DNA of 9,954 nucleotides from CAYOEZ01 sp964402955 (GTDB taxonomy: Bacteria > Chloroflexota > DTOL01 > DAOUCN01): the NCBI GenBank assembly GCA_964402955.1, contig CAYOEZ010000183.1:1-9954 (forward strand), given 5' to 3'. Positions 1 through 6,667 of this stretch are shown here, piece by piece (within the stretch, counting starts at the first letter, position 1; each line of letters begins with the position of its first letter). Made by a program: the position numbers and the translations under genes. The notes under the pieces were generated by a model, which was given only the letters and a program-made list of their open reading frames with translations, was not told where the DNA came from and made no database searches.

Positions 1-68
1 CAGCGATCATCTGATCTTGACCACCAGAGTGCGGGTTGAGAGGTGACGCTGAGGCAACGGAGACAGAA

Positions 69-101
69 AGACTTCCGGCGTCGATAAGAGGCCGGAAGTC
101 T
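69..101 (-). terminator. Hairpin terminator 3' of the LysM gene
   Basis: A perfect 11 bp inverted repeat (AGACTTCCGGC at 69-79, GCCGGAAGTCT at 91-101) with an 11-nt loop lies 32 bp beyond the LysM stop codon. Read on the minus strand, the stem is followed by a T-rich tract (TCTTTCTGTCT), as expected for an intrinsic terminator. The plus-strand side has only a loose T-rich stretch, so activity in that direction is less certain. Positions 1-68 show no recognisable feature; a plus-strand frame open from the window edge to a stop at 44-46 could be the tail of a convergent gene. Confidence 0.6.
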
Positions 102-133
102 GTGCTTCTGGGAACCTGTGCGGCCCGGAAACT

Positions 134-820
134 TCACGGAATTGTCAGTTTTTGTCCAACATAGATGGTAGTGCTCTTCAGGTTGTTGGCTTTGACGATA
201 GCATCAACCGTGACGCTGTACTTGGCTGCGATCTTGGAGAGATAGTCGCCGCTCTGCACAACGTAGACACGGCCAGATGCGGTGCCGGTGGCGACTGGCG
301 CCGTTGCGCCTGGAATGCGCAACTTCTGCCCGACGTAGATGCGGCTCGGATTGGTGATGCCGTTCGCCTGGACAAGCGCTGCGGTCGTGACGCCATACAT
401 CTTGGCGATTGTCGAAAGGTTGTCTCCCGCTTTCACGGTGTAGGTTGTGCCGCCGGCCGGAATAGGTGTGGCGACGACCGGAACCGCCGTCGCCCGCAGA
501 ATGACTGCCGTCGGAGCAGCACCGGGCACAGTGGTGGCTGCGGGCAGCGGCGTGGTGCCGGGCAGCGGGCCAACGCTAATCTGTGTCGGAACCGGCGACG
601 GCTGCGTCCCGGGCGGAACAATGGAGACATCGGTGGGACGGCCTGCGACCGTCGTTGCGGAACCTGGTACGCGGCTCTGCGTCGGCGAAACCTTGGGCGT
701 CGCTGTACGCGCTGGTGTGGTGCTGCTTGTCGTGCTGCATTTCGCTGCAATTACAATGATCAGGCCTAGCAGCAAGGCAAAGACGATGGCAATAATGAGT
801 TGGTTTCGTGAGTTCTTCAT
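134..820 (-). CDS. Membrane-anchored protein with two LysM domains
   Basis: A 228-residue surface protein predicted to bind peptidoglycan or a related N-acetylglucosamine polymer. Residues 7-27 form one hydrophobic N-terminal segment. A Cys follows at 28, but the residue before it is Lys (AAKC), which does not fit the lipobox, so a membrane anchor is likelier than a lipoprotein. Residues 29-125 are a low-complexity Pro/Thr/Ala/Val linker, typical of a wall-spanning spacer. LysM 1 is at about 126-170 (YTVKAGDNLSTIAKMYGVT to VGQKLRIP) and LysM 2 at about 185-228 (YVVQSGDYLSKIAAKYSVT to VGQKLTIP), ending at the C-terminus. No catalytic domain is present, so it probably targets or scaffolds rather than cuts. 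The start has a GAGGAG Shine-Dalgarno 9 nt upstream. It lies 167 bp behind the acetyltransferase gene on the same strand, and no convincing promoter of its own was seen. Domain assignment is firm; the biological role is inferred. Confidence 0.93.
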   Translation of the reverse strand: MKNSRNQLIIAIVFALLLGLIIVIAAKCSTTSSTTPARTATPKVSPTQSRVPGSATTVAGRPTDVSIVPPGTQPSPVPTQISVGPLPGTTPLPAATTVPGAAPTAVILRATAVPVVATPIPAGGTTYTVKAGDNLSTIAKMYGVTTAALVQANGITNPSRIYVGQKLRIPGATAPVATGTASGRVYVVQSGDYLSKIAAKYSVTVDAIVKANNLKSTTIYVGQKLTIP

Positions 821-987
821 CTCTAGATTCTCCTCGTTGGGATGAAGGGATGCGGGGTCAGGATTTTCTGCATTGCTATTCGCTCCCCACCAATTCCCCC
901 ACCCGGTACCGTGTCCTCTACTTCAAGAGACGAAGAACCCGTCTGTGTGTTATGCTCATATGTCTTGAGATATTCGAAATGTATCTT

Positions 988-1956
988 TCAGGATTCCATG
1001 CGGATGTATGTTTTCCAGGATGTGAAACCGGCGAGCGCATAGAAGCCTGTGAGTGTGGTCCAGTCGATGATGCCATCTTCCACGCCGAGTGCAGCGTCGT
1101 ATTGCAGGGCCAGTTGCAGTAACGCCAGCCCCAGCCCCTTGCCGCGCATCCCCTGAGCCACGCCAATCGGCCCCAATCCTCCGCAGCGATGGCCGAGCAG
1201 CTTCTTCCAATGGACCGGCGGTCCGAGAAAGCGCGAACGCCAGGACCAGATGTGGGCAAAGCCAATAACGCGCGCGCCTTGCGTCAAAATGATGACCTCT
1301 GCCGGATCGTAGCCCTGATCGAGAAAGCGACGGGTATCGAAGCGCCAGCCGCCCGGGAACTCGGCCTGTAGGAACTCCATCAGCGCAGGAATGTCCTCAG
1401 TCCGGCATGGCCGCACATCGCCGCCGGCGGCAGCAAGCGCAGCCCTGGCCGACGGCGGCGCCGTGAAATTGCGCAGGTTGCCCCGCACATCATGAACGGT
1501 TTGTGATACTCTGAAGCCGGCGCGGCTAAAGTAGTCCTGCACGCCGGGGAGTTCTGCGGGTACGCCCGGGAAAAAGCGGTGGCGGCCGCCGCCCACCAGA
1601 ATCTTTTCTGCTCCCTGGCTGCGCAGCCTATCGGTTGCCCATGCCAGAAGGCTGCGCCCCATGCCCTGGCGCTGGTAGGCTGGATCAACGACGATGGCTT
1701 CGATCCAGCCGGTGGCCTTGTACATCTCCTGCAGCGGGTCCTGCGCCCGGAAACGCTCGCTAAGGGCATAGCCGACAACCTGATCGCCGTTCATAACGAC
1801 GGCGCCATCCGCAGGGTCGTAGTTGGGGCCCTCTTCGACGTTTTGGCGGAAGAGGCGAACGGTCAAGGGGAAGTGCTCGCCGAGGGAGCGATTCCACAGA
1901 CGGACGATATCCCCCGCCAGGCTCTTGCGATAGTGGGTCCATGTCAGGGTGGTCAT
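988..1956 (-). CDS. Tandem-GNAT N-acetyltransferase family protein
   Basis: A 322-residue cytoplasmic protein with two GNAT (acetyl-CoA-dependent acyltransferase) domains. The N-terminal domain, about residues 4-160, has the acetyl-CoA motif A at 87-104 (AIVVDPAYQRQGMGRSLL), matching the Q/RxxGxG/A pyrophosphate-binding loop. The C-terminal domain, about 179-320, has a second motif at 263-280 (PIGVAQGMRGKGLGLALL) and a typical GNAT ending (GFYALAGFTSWKTYIRM). Both glycine loops look intact, so neither half is obviously dead. Substrate cannot be told: family members acylate small amines, aminoglycosides, peptides or protein N-termini. The start is well supported by GAGGAGG 7 nt upstream. A minus-strand promoter candidate lies 71-99 bp upstream. 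The gene precedes the LysM gene, but 167 bp separates them and co-transcription is unproven. Confidence 0.9.
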   Translation of the reverse strand: MTTLTWTHYRKSLAGDIVRLWNRSLGEHFPLTVRLFRQNVEEGPNYDPADGAVVMNGDQVVGYALSERFRAQDPLQEMYKATGWIEAIVVDPAYQRQGMGRSLLAWATDRLRSQGAEKILVGGGRHRFFPGVPAELPGVQDYFSRAGFRVSQTVHDVRGNLRNFTAPPSARAALAAAGGDVRPCRTEDIPALMEFLQAEFPGGWRFDTRRFLDQGYDPAEVIILTQGARVIGFAHIWSWRSRFLGPPVHWKKLLGHRCGGLGPIGVAQGMRGKGLGLALLQLALQYDAALGVEDGIIDWTTLTGFYALAGFTSWKTYIRMES

Positions 1957-2026
1957 AAATGTTCCTCCTCAGGTGGTGGCACAGGTCCCGCGCGCGGCGC
2001 TGTGGCTGTTGGGGCTATTTGTGTGC

Positions 2027-2055
2027 ATTGTACCCGATCTAGGGGCAAATGCGAA
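2027..2055 (-). promoter_or_regulatory. Promoter candidate for the tandem-GNAT gene
   Basis: On the minus strand, TTCGCA (2050-2055; 4 of 6 to TTGACA), a 17 bp spacer and TACAAT (2027-2032; 5 of 6 to TATAAT). The predicted transcript would start near 2020, leaving a leader of about 63 nt. It is back to back with a plus-strand promoter; the two -35 boxes are 11 bp apart across a run of seven G. Confidence 0.5.
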
Positions 2056-2066
2056 GGGGGGGACAC

Positions 2067-2095
2067 TTGACGCGCTTCTTGCGCTCGGCTATACT
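2067..2095 (+). promoter_or_regulatory. Promoter of the membrane protein-phosphoesterase-PLP enzyme operon
   Basis: TTGACG (2067-2072), an exact 17 bp spacer and TATACT (2090-2095), each 5 of 6 to the sigma-A consensus. Transcription would begin near 2102, about 118 nt before the first usable start codon downstream. Confidence 0.65.
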
Positions 2096-2116
2096 ACGTC
2101 CACAAAGAAGCCGTCT

Positions 2117-2144
2117 GGTGGCCGCTGCACTTGCCGCGGCCATC
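2117..2144 (+). promoter_or_regulatory. Hairpin in the operon leader
   Basis: GGTGGCCGC (2117-2125) pairs with GCGGCCATC (2136-2144) around a 10-nt loop: nine pairs including one G-U. It lies in the predicted leader RNA, about 15 nt after the expected transcript start. No T-run follows, so it is not an intrinsic terminator. It could stabilise the message, bind a regulator, or mean nothing. No known riboswitch was recognised in 2102-2219. Confidence 0.35.
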
Positions 2145-2219
2145 GGCGTCTCTATGTCTCTCGCGCTCGATCGGTGTCATGGGCACACGAGGCAGGCGGG
2201 AAGCAATGACGAATGAGGG

Positions 2220-3146
2220 TTGGGTGACGTATTGGCAATAAATGAAGTTGAAGGCCGTCTGGGGCGAGCTCTCCTGTTGCGTTTTGATGCCGGGCAGCCA
2301 CTCACAGCACTCAGCCCGGCCTGGGCTGCGCTGTGTGGTCTGTTTGTCTCCGGCGCCATGCGTCTGGATGTGCGCACCCTGGTGTTGTCGGTCTTGCTGC
2401 TGCTGCTTGTTGAGCCGATGATGGGCGGACTGTGGGAGTTGGTCGTCAACGCGAATGCCGCCGCTGACCAGCAGGACGTTGCGGACGCGGAGCATGTGAC
2501 GCCCCCGCTGTGGACGTTTCCCTACATGCGCACTGGTTCTGCAGGGCACCGTCTGTCCACGGCTGCGGCTGGTCTTGTCACGCGCTGGCGGCTGCGTGGC
2601 TGGGATACGGTGGCGTGCGTGGTCACGTTTGTGTTTGCGCTTGCCCTGGGCAGCATCTTGGGCCAGGCAGTGCTTGGCGTCGTGGCGGCTGTTCTGGTTC
2701 TGGCGGCGCGCTTGCGCTGGCAGACAGGAATGGCGGCGCGCCTGTTGCAGACTGTCTATGATCTTCTGCTGCCGTGGCTGATGGGGATGGTTGCTCTGGG
2801 GCAGATAGCCGAGCAGGGCGCGCCCTTCTACCGCTGGGGCTTCGTGCTGACAGCGCTTTACGCGCTGGCCTATGTGGCCTGCCTGCTGCTGGCTGACGAA
2901 GGACAGACCTCGGCGCTGTTTGTTCTCGATGGCGCACAGCTTGTCGTGCTGGCGCTACTGCTCAGCCGGCAGCAGACGCTGGCAGTCTGGCTTTTCGGTC
3001 TCTGTTTGGTGGGGCAACTGGCTGCGCATCCGAACCTGATCGCCGGAGGGCGTGGCGCCGCCTATCTGCGCCGCAGCGCGCCATATATCATGGTGGGGAT
3101 GCTTGTGGCTGCCATCGCCCTGTCCCCCACGCTGACAGGCGTGTGA
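2220..3146 (+). CDS. Multi-pass membrane protein, function unassigned
   Basis: A protein of up to 308 residues with eight or nine hydrophobic segments (about 30-46, 52-72, 128-147, 148-165, 180-196, 205-224, 235-250, 252-268, 286-304). The longest soluble stretch (about 73-127) follows the second segment and carries an acidic cluster (NANAAADQQDVADAE at 77-91). The segment number and this Asp-bearing loop recall UbiA-type prenyltransferases, but the NxxxDxxxD spacing is not met and the resemblance is weak. The start is uncertain. The frame opens only after a TGA at 2214-2216, so TTG at 2220 or 2232 is the first option; GAGGG at 2215-2219 abuts the former and lies 12 nt from the latter. The first in-frame ATG falls inside predicted membrane segment 1. 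The stop is 3 nt before the phosphoesterase start, implying translational coupling. Coding status is likely, function unknown. Confidence 0.72.
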   Translation: MGDVLAINEVEGRLGRALLLRFDAGQPLTALSPAWAALCGLFVSGAMRLDVRTLVLSVLLLLLVEPMMGGLWELVVNANAAADQQDVADAEHVTPPLWTFPYMRTGSAGHRLSTAAAGLVTRWRLRGWDTVACVVTFVFALALGSILGQAVLGVVAAVLVLAARLRWQTGMAARLLQTVYDLLLPWLMGMVALGQIAEQGAPFYRWGFVLTALYALAYVACLLLADEGQTSALFVLDGAQLVVLALLLSRQQTLAVWLFGLCLVGQLAAHPNLIAGGRGAAYLRRSAPYIMVGMLVAAIALSPTLTGV

Positions 3147-3149
3147 GCC

Positions 3150-3752
3150 ATGCGCATCGGTGTGCTCAGCGATACACATATCCCCGACCGCACCCTTGAT
3201 CTGCCTGCGGAGATTCTCGAGATCTTTGCCGGCGTCGACATGATTATGCACGCGGGCGACGTCAGTGAGCCGTCTGTGCTCGCCCGTTTGCAAGTGGTCG
3301 CGCCGGTTGTGGCTGTGCAAGGCAACAGGGATGAGGCGCTGGCAGATCTGCCGCTGAGCCGGATCGTGCTCGCTGGCGCCTGGCGCATCGGGCTGATCCA
3401 TGGCATGCGCCCGCGCCGCGACGAGTTGCCTGATCGGCTGCGCTATGTGGGCGGCGACCACCGCTTTGTCGGCCAGCGATCCTATCTGCTGCAGTCGTTT
3501 GCCGGGGCTAATGTGCAGTGCATCGTTTTTGGCCACAGCCACCAGGCGTGCCAGATGGCGCAGGGCGGCGTCCTGTTGCTTAACCCCGGCGGGGTGGTGA
3601 GCTCCCCCGGCGGCGGTCCCAGCAGCGTGGCGATGCTTGAGCTCGACAGCGCCGGCATCAGGGCCCGTTTGATTCCCCTGCGGCATCCGCCACGGCGCCA
3701 TACAGTGGGTGAAGAAATAAGGCGCGCAGTTGTTGGCGCGAGACATGGTTAG
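3150..3752 (+). CDS. YfcE/MJ0936-family metallophosphoesterase
   Basis: A 200-residue cytoplasmic calcineurin-like phosphodiesterase that should use two divalent metals to hydrolyse a phosphodiester or phosphomonoester. All family motifs appear in order: SDTH (D8, H10), HAGDV (D37), GNRD (N59, D61), HG (H84, G85), GHSH (H129, H131) and the NPG turn (145-147). These are the expected metal ligands and general acid, so the enzyme should be active. Characterised relatives cleave model phosphodiesters, and natural substrates are often unknown. The C-terminal 20 residues are basic and extend slightly beyond the usual core. ATG follows the membrane-protein stop by 3 nt, and the PLP enzyme starts 23 nt downstream, so the three genes are probably one transcript. 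Family assignment is firm, substrate unknown. Confidence 0.9.
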   Translation: MRIGVLSDTHIPDRTLDLPAEILEIFAGVDMIMHAGDVSEPSVLARLQVVAPVVAVQGNRDEALADLPLSRIVLAGAWRIGLIHGMRPRRDELPDRLRYVGGDHRFVGQRSYLLQSFAGANVQCIVFGHSHQACQMAQGGVLLLNPGGVVSSPGGGPSSVAMLELDSAGIRARLIPLRHPPRRHTVGEEIRRAVVGARHG

Positions 3753-3775
3753 AATCAGGTGCGAGGAGAAAACGG

Positions 3776-4984
3776 ATGGATCTGACGAGCACAAGCATTG
3801 CGACACAGGCAGTACACGGTGGGCAGCGCCGGCCAACCCCTGGCGCAGGGGAAGCGACGCCGACATCGACGCCGATCTACCAGACCAGCGCCTTCATGTA
3901 TGAGCGTGCCGAAGACGTGATCAACGTCTTCGAGGGCAAGAGCAAGGGCTATGTCTACGGGCGATTCGGCACACCCACCGGCGACGCCTTGCAGGAAGCC
4001 GTGGCGCTACTTGAAGGGGGAGAGGTCGCCTTTGCTTTTGGCTCAGGCATGGCTGCCGTGCACGCCGCGGTTTTGGCAACCGGTATCGCCGCCGGCGACA
4101 CGCTGCTGGCCGCCCAGGATCTCTACGGTGCAACGACGAACCTCTTCGTGACTGTGCTGGGCCGGCTGGGCATGCGCGTGCACCTGATCGATGTCACGGA
4201 TCACGCGGCGGTGGCCCAGGCGCTCGAGGCTGACCACCCCAAAGTGCTTTATGCCGAAACCGTGTCCAACCCGTTGCTCAAGGTGGCCGATCTGCCGGCA
4301 TTGGCTCGCATGGCGCACGCTGCCGGCGCGCTCTTCCTGGTCGATAGTACGTTCACCTCACCCTACCTGGTGCAGCCGTTGGCGCACGGCGCCGATATGG
4401 TGATTCATAGCGCCACGAAGTACCTTGGCGGCCACGGCGACGTGACAGGCGGCGTTGTGGTGTCATCCAAAAAGTGGTCGGCCGGCCTGACGAGCATGAT
4501 GCGTCTGGTGGGCGGCGTTTTGTCGCCCAACGACGCGTGGTTGATTCTGCGTGGCATCAAGACTCTGCCGCTACGCATGGAACGCCAGTGCCAGAATGCG
4601 GCGCGCGTGGCGACTGCGTTGAGCACGCATCCCAGTGTCGGCCGCGTCATCTATCCCGGGCTGCCGTCCCATCCCCAGCACGAGGTTGCCCGTCGTTTGC
4701 TGCGCGACGGCTCAGGGGGAGCGATGGTGTCGTTCGAGCTTGGCGCCGCAACGCGCCAGAGCGCGCTACAGTTCCTCAACGCTCTGCGCCTGTGCATTCC
4801 TGCGACAACGCTTGGCGACGTCTACTCACTACTGCTGCACCCTGCGACCACCTCACACTCGTACCTGACGCCTGAGCAGCGGCTTGACGTCGGCATCGGG
4901 GAGGCGCTGCTGCGTATGTCGGTCGGCATAGAGGATAGCGCTGACATCATCGCCGATCTCGATCATGCGCTACGCGCGTCGTAG
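3776..4984 (+). CDS. PLP-dependent Cys/Met metabolism (trans-sulfuration family) enzyme
   Basis: A 402-residue fold-type I PLP enzyme acting on sulfur amino acids: cystathionine gamma-synthase or lyase, methionine gamma-lyase, or O-acyl-homoserine sulfhydrylase. Visible landmarks: Y61 and R63 of the YxR motif (phosphate contact from the partner subunit), GSGMAA at 89-94, Y117 stacking on PLP, N165 in ETVSNP, D190 contacting the pyridine nitrogen, K215 in SATKYLGGHGD (Schiff-base lysine) and R380 (substrate carboxylate). The usual NPT after YxR reads TPT (66-68). The position after YG that is Cys in methionine gamma-lyases is Ala119, arguing against a typical methionine gamma-lyase. The HPATTSH segment (355-361) resembles O-acetylhomoserine sulfhydrylases, but the length is nearer 400-residue cystathionine enzymes. 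The start has GAGGAG 7 nt upstream. Family is certain; exact reaction is open. Confidence 0.9.
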   Translation: MDLTSTSIATQAVHGGQRRPTPGAGEATPTSTPIYQTSAFMYERAEDVINVFEGKSKGYVYGRFGTPTGDALQEAVALLEGGEVAFAFGSGMAAVHAAVLATGIAAGDTLLAAQDLYGATTNLFVTVLGRLGMRVHLIDVTDHAAVAQALEADHPKVLYAETVSNPLLKVADLPALARMAHAAGALFLVDSTFTSPYLVQPLAHGADMVIHSATKYLGGHGDVTGGVVVSSKKWSAGLTSMMRLVGGVLSPNDAWLILRGIKTLPLRMERQCQNAARVATALSTHPSVGRVIYPGLPSHPQHEVARRLLRDGSGGAMVSFELGAATRQSALQFLNALRLCIPATTLGDVYSLLLHPATTSHSYLTPEQRLDVGIGEALLRMSVGIEDSADIIADLDHALRAS

Positions 4985-5004
4985 ATTCGGATGTTGATGA
5001 AATA

Positions 5005-5013
5005 TGGTATAAT
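5005..5013 (+). promoter_or_regulatory. Extended -10 promoter of the HD-domain gene
   Basis: TGGTATAAT: a perfect TATAAT at 5008-5013 preceded by the TGN extension. The -35 region is poor (TTCGGA at 4986-4991, spacer 16), as is common for extended -10 promoters. Transcription would start near 5020. It lies 20 bp after the PLP-enzyme stop, giving the HD gene its own transcript. Confidence 0.7.
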
Positions 5014-5033
5014 AGTCTCAGGAGCCAGTCTTC

Positions 5034-5046
5034 CCTGGTGACCAGG
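5034..5046 (+). promoter_or_regulatory. Operator-like palindrome below the HD-gene promoter
   Basis: CCTGGT-G-ACCAGG, a perfect 6+6 palindrome with one central base, lies at about +15 to +27 from the predicted transcript start and overlaps the first possible start codon (GTG 5038). Position and symmetry suit a repressor-binding site. One short palindrome could also occur by chance. Confidence 0.3.
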
Positions 5047-5805
5047 AACAACCTACGGGCGGACAGCAACCTGCCAATGGCGGGACGTATGCAGACAGCA
5101 GTGGAGAGCAAACAGCAGTTGACGGCTGTGGGTTTCGAGAAACAAGTTGTTACGCTCGACATGGTGCGCGCCGACCCATATGTTCAGGCGTACATCCGGC
5201 GAGCCGACGATCAGATGGGTGTCCTGGGATACACGGAGCATGGCGAGCGCCATGCCGCGCTGGTCTCACGTATCGCCTACAATATTCTGGCGCGCCTGGG
5301 CTATCCGGAACGGACGGCCGAGCTGGCCGCTATCGCCGGCTATCTGCACGACACAGGCAATTTGGTGCACCGGCGCGATCATCCCATAAGCAGCGCCCTG
5401 CTGGCGCTGGAAGAACTGCGCCGCATGCAGATGGATCCAACTGAGTTGGCGCTTGTGCTGGGCGCGATCGGCAGCCATGAAGAGGAGTCGGGTGATCCGG
5501 TGAGCGAGGTCTCGGCTGCGGTGATCATCGCCGACAAGTCGGATGTGCACCGTTCACGTGTACGCAACCCCAATACCCTGGCATTTGACATTCACGACCG
5601 TGTGAATTATGGCGCCCAGCGCTCCTTTGTGCGTGTGGACAATGAACACAAGACAATTGCACTTGAGCTGGATATCGACACGAGCATCTCGCAAGTCATG
5701 GAGTACTTCGAGATCTTCCTCACGCGCATGCTCATCAGCCGGCGCGCAGCCAACTTCCTCGGCTGCAACTTCGAGGTGATTATTAACAAGGTGAAGCTGT
5801 TGTAG
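5038..5805 (+). CDS. HD-domain phosphohydrolase
   Basis: A protein of up to 255 residues with an HD metal-dependent phosphohydrolase domain at about 65-175. Candidate metal ligands in order are H72 (EHGERHAALV), the doublet H104-D105 (GYLHDTGN), H115, H147 (GSHEEE) and D166 (IIADKSD). HD enzymes hydrolyse phosphate esters of nucleotides or cyclic nucleotides; the substrate here cannot be told. Residues 180-255 form a smaller C-terminal alpha/beta region with an acidic stretch. The start is uncertain. GTG 5038 has AGGAG 13 nt upstream, but that lies at the predicted transcript 5' end. ATG 5089 (residue 18) has only a weak upstream GCGGGA, yet it would place the start nearer the conserved region, which begins around residue 38 (VTLDMVRADPYVQAYI). 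The gene has its own promoter. Domain call is firm; start and substrate are not. Confidence 0.85.
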   Translation: MTRNNLRADSNLPMAGRMQTAVESKQQLTAVGFEKQVVTLDMVRADPYVQAYIRRADDQMGVLGYTEHGERHAALVSRIAYNILARLGYPERTAELAAIAGYLHDTGNLVHRRDHPISSALLALEELRRMQMDPTELALVLGAIGSHEEESGDPVSEVSAAVIIADKSDVHRSRVRNPNTLAFDIHDRVNYGAQRSFVRVDNEHKTIALELDIDTSISQVMEYFEIFLTRMLISRRAANFLGCNFEVIINKVKLL

Positions 5806-5870
5806 CGGGGAATGGAGGATTAGGGGGGACTTCCTGGGGCCAATGTGTCGCATGGAAACGACCGGGAGAA

Positions 5871-6293
5871 ATGCCAATGGGGATGCCAGGCTTGGAGCAT
5901 CATGTCGAGCTGACTGAGGACATCATTGGCGCTGCCTATGAGGTGCATCGGGTGCTTGGCCCTGCACTCGAAGAGAGATTCTATCGTGACGCCCTTGCCT
6001 ATGAGCTCCGTTTGCGGGGACATCAGGTGGATATGGAACGTCGCTTTACTGTTTCATACAAAGGAAAGCAGCTTGGTGACCACGCGATCGATCTGGTTGT
6101 GGATGACAAGGTGGTCGTGGAAATCAAAGCCACGGCAAGCGAGGTTCTTGCTGTGCATGTGGCACAGGCCATCTCAGAGCGCCGTGTGAGTGGTCTTAAG
6201 GTGGCTCTACTTCTCAACTTCGGCAACACAAGCCTCCTGATTCGCCGGCTGGAAGCAAGAGAGGGCGAGGACAAGAGAGTCGGTGACGTGTGA
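5871..6293 (+). CDS. GxxExxY family protein (PD-(D/E)XK nuclease-like)
   Basis: A 140-residue protein of the small GxxExxY family, which is widespread, often multi-copy and of unknown function, with a restriction-nuclease-like core. The signature region is at 29-43 (LGPALEERFYRDALA). E35 and Y38 are kept, but the family glycine is Ala32. The nuclease-like core follows: D74 in AIDLVVDD, then E84-I-K86 after a strand (VVVEIKA), giving D-x9-E-x-K. The family C-terminal strand appears as LLLNFGNTSLLIRRL (113-127). Of three close in-frame ATGs (5871, 5877, 5883), 5877 is best placed, with GGGAG about 8 nt upstream; for 5871 the spacing is only 2 nt. By eye the gene uses rarer codons, including three AGA arginines (residues 36, 130, 136), which hints at recent acquisition. 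Catalytic activity is unproven. Confidence 0.88.
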   Translation: MPMGMPGLEHHVELTEDIIGAAYEVHRVLGPALEERFYRDALAYELRLRGHQVDMERRFTVSYKGKQLGDHAIDLVVDDKVVVEIKATASEVLAVHVAQAISERRVSGLKVALLLNFGNTSLLIRRLEAREGEDKRVGDV

Positions 6294-6334
6294 TCCTCAA
6301 GATTCTCCGAATCCCCGCCAATTGGAGGTGAACC

Positions 6335-6574
6335 ATGAGCGCCAGAGCTTATGTGTTGATCAGCACCGTGGCCGAGAAGACGAGCAGCGTCGTGCATGCC
6401 TTGCGCAAGCTGCCCGGTGTGACGTCTGCCGACCTGGTGACAGGTCCCTATGACGTGGTGGCGGTGGTCCAGGGCGGAGACGCCAATGCTGTCGGCAAGC
6501 TCATCCTCAACGACATCCGCGGCCTGGCCGGCATCAACAGCACGCTGACCTGCCTGGCCATCGACACGCCGTAG
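6335..6574 (+). CDS. Stand-alone Lrp/AsnC ligand-binding (RAM) domain protein
   Basis: A 79-residue protein consisting only of the effector-binding and oligomerisation domain of Lrp/AsnC regulators, a ferredoxin-like alpha/beta fold. Landmarks are the first strand (AYVLISTV, 5-12), the TGPYDVVAVV segment (36-45) that in family members carries the ligand-contact turn, and a C-terminal GLAGINSTLTCLAI (63-76). There is no helix-turn-helix, and the open frame leaves no room upstream: the start is fixed by GGAGGTG a few bases before ATG 6335. Known stand-alone members assemble into rings and may sense amino acids or modulate full-length AsnC proteins. The neighbouring sulfur-amino-acid enzyme makes an amino-acid link plausible, but this is inference. 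The stop codon overlaps the structured segment that follows. Confidence 0.88.
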   Translation: MSARAYVLISTVAEKTSSVVHALRKLPGVTSADLVTGPYDVVAVVQGGDANAVGKLILNDIRGLAGINSTLTCLAIDTP

Positions 6575-6621
6575 TCCGGGCTCTCCCGACCCCCGAGCCG
6601 TCCGCTGGAGCGGCGCGGACT
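6573..6621 (+). other. Three-way-junction inverted repeat at the AsnC-type gene end
   Basis: AGTCCG (6573-6578) pairs with CGGACT (6616-6621) and encloses two hairpins: GGCTC/GAGCC (6579-6583 with 6595-6599, 11-nt loop) and CCGCT/AGCGG (6602-6606 with 6609-6613, 2-nt loop). It overlaps the stop codon. With no T-run after it, it is a poor intrinsic terminator, but it could block 3' exonucleases. In GC-rich DNA some of this pairing may be chance. Confidence 0.35.
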
Positions 6622-6667
6622 CTGTCCGAGACGAAACTGTTCACCGTTGGGGGAAATGCGGTCTGCT

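Noticed and set aside
23..28. Cys28 of the LysM protein as a lipobox
   Set aside because: Covers the idea only (residues 25-28, AAKC); Lys at the -1 position does not fit the lipobox, so it is not called a lipoprotein. Coordinates given here are residue numbers of the LysM protein.
152..845. Long plus-strand frames opposite the LysM gene
   Set aside because: They read Arg/Cys/Gly-rich low-complexity translations from the complement of a Pro/Thr linker; the minus strand has clear LysM domains and a good ribosome site.
928..944. AGACG/CGTCT hairpin between the GNAT and LysM genes
   Set aside because: Only five pairs and no T-run on the minus strand; not enough for a terminator call.
3730..3755. 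TTGTTG and TAGAAT before the PLP-enzyme gene as a promoter
   Set aside because: Spacer is only 14 bp and the gene follows the phosphoesterase by 23 nt; co-transcription is simpler.
2955..3866. 303-residue minus-strand frame
   Set aside because: It overlaps the phosphoesterase, whose metal motifs are intact on the plus strand; the minus translation is His/Ala/Gln-rich without domain features.
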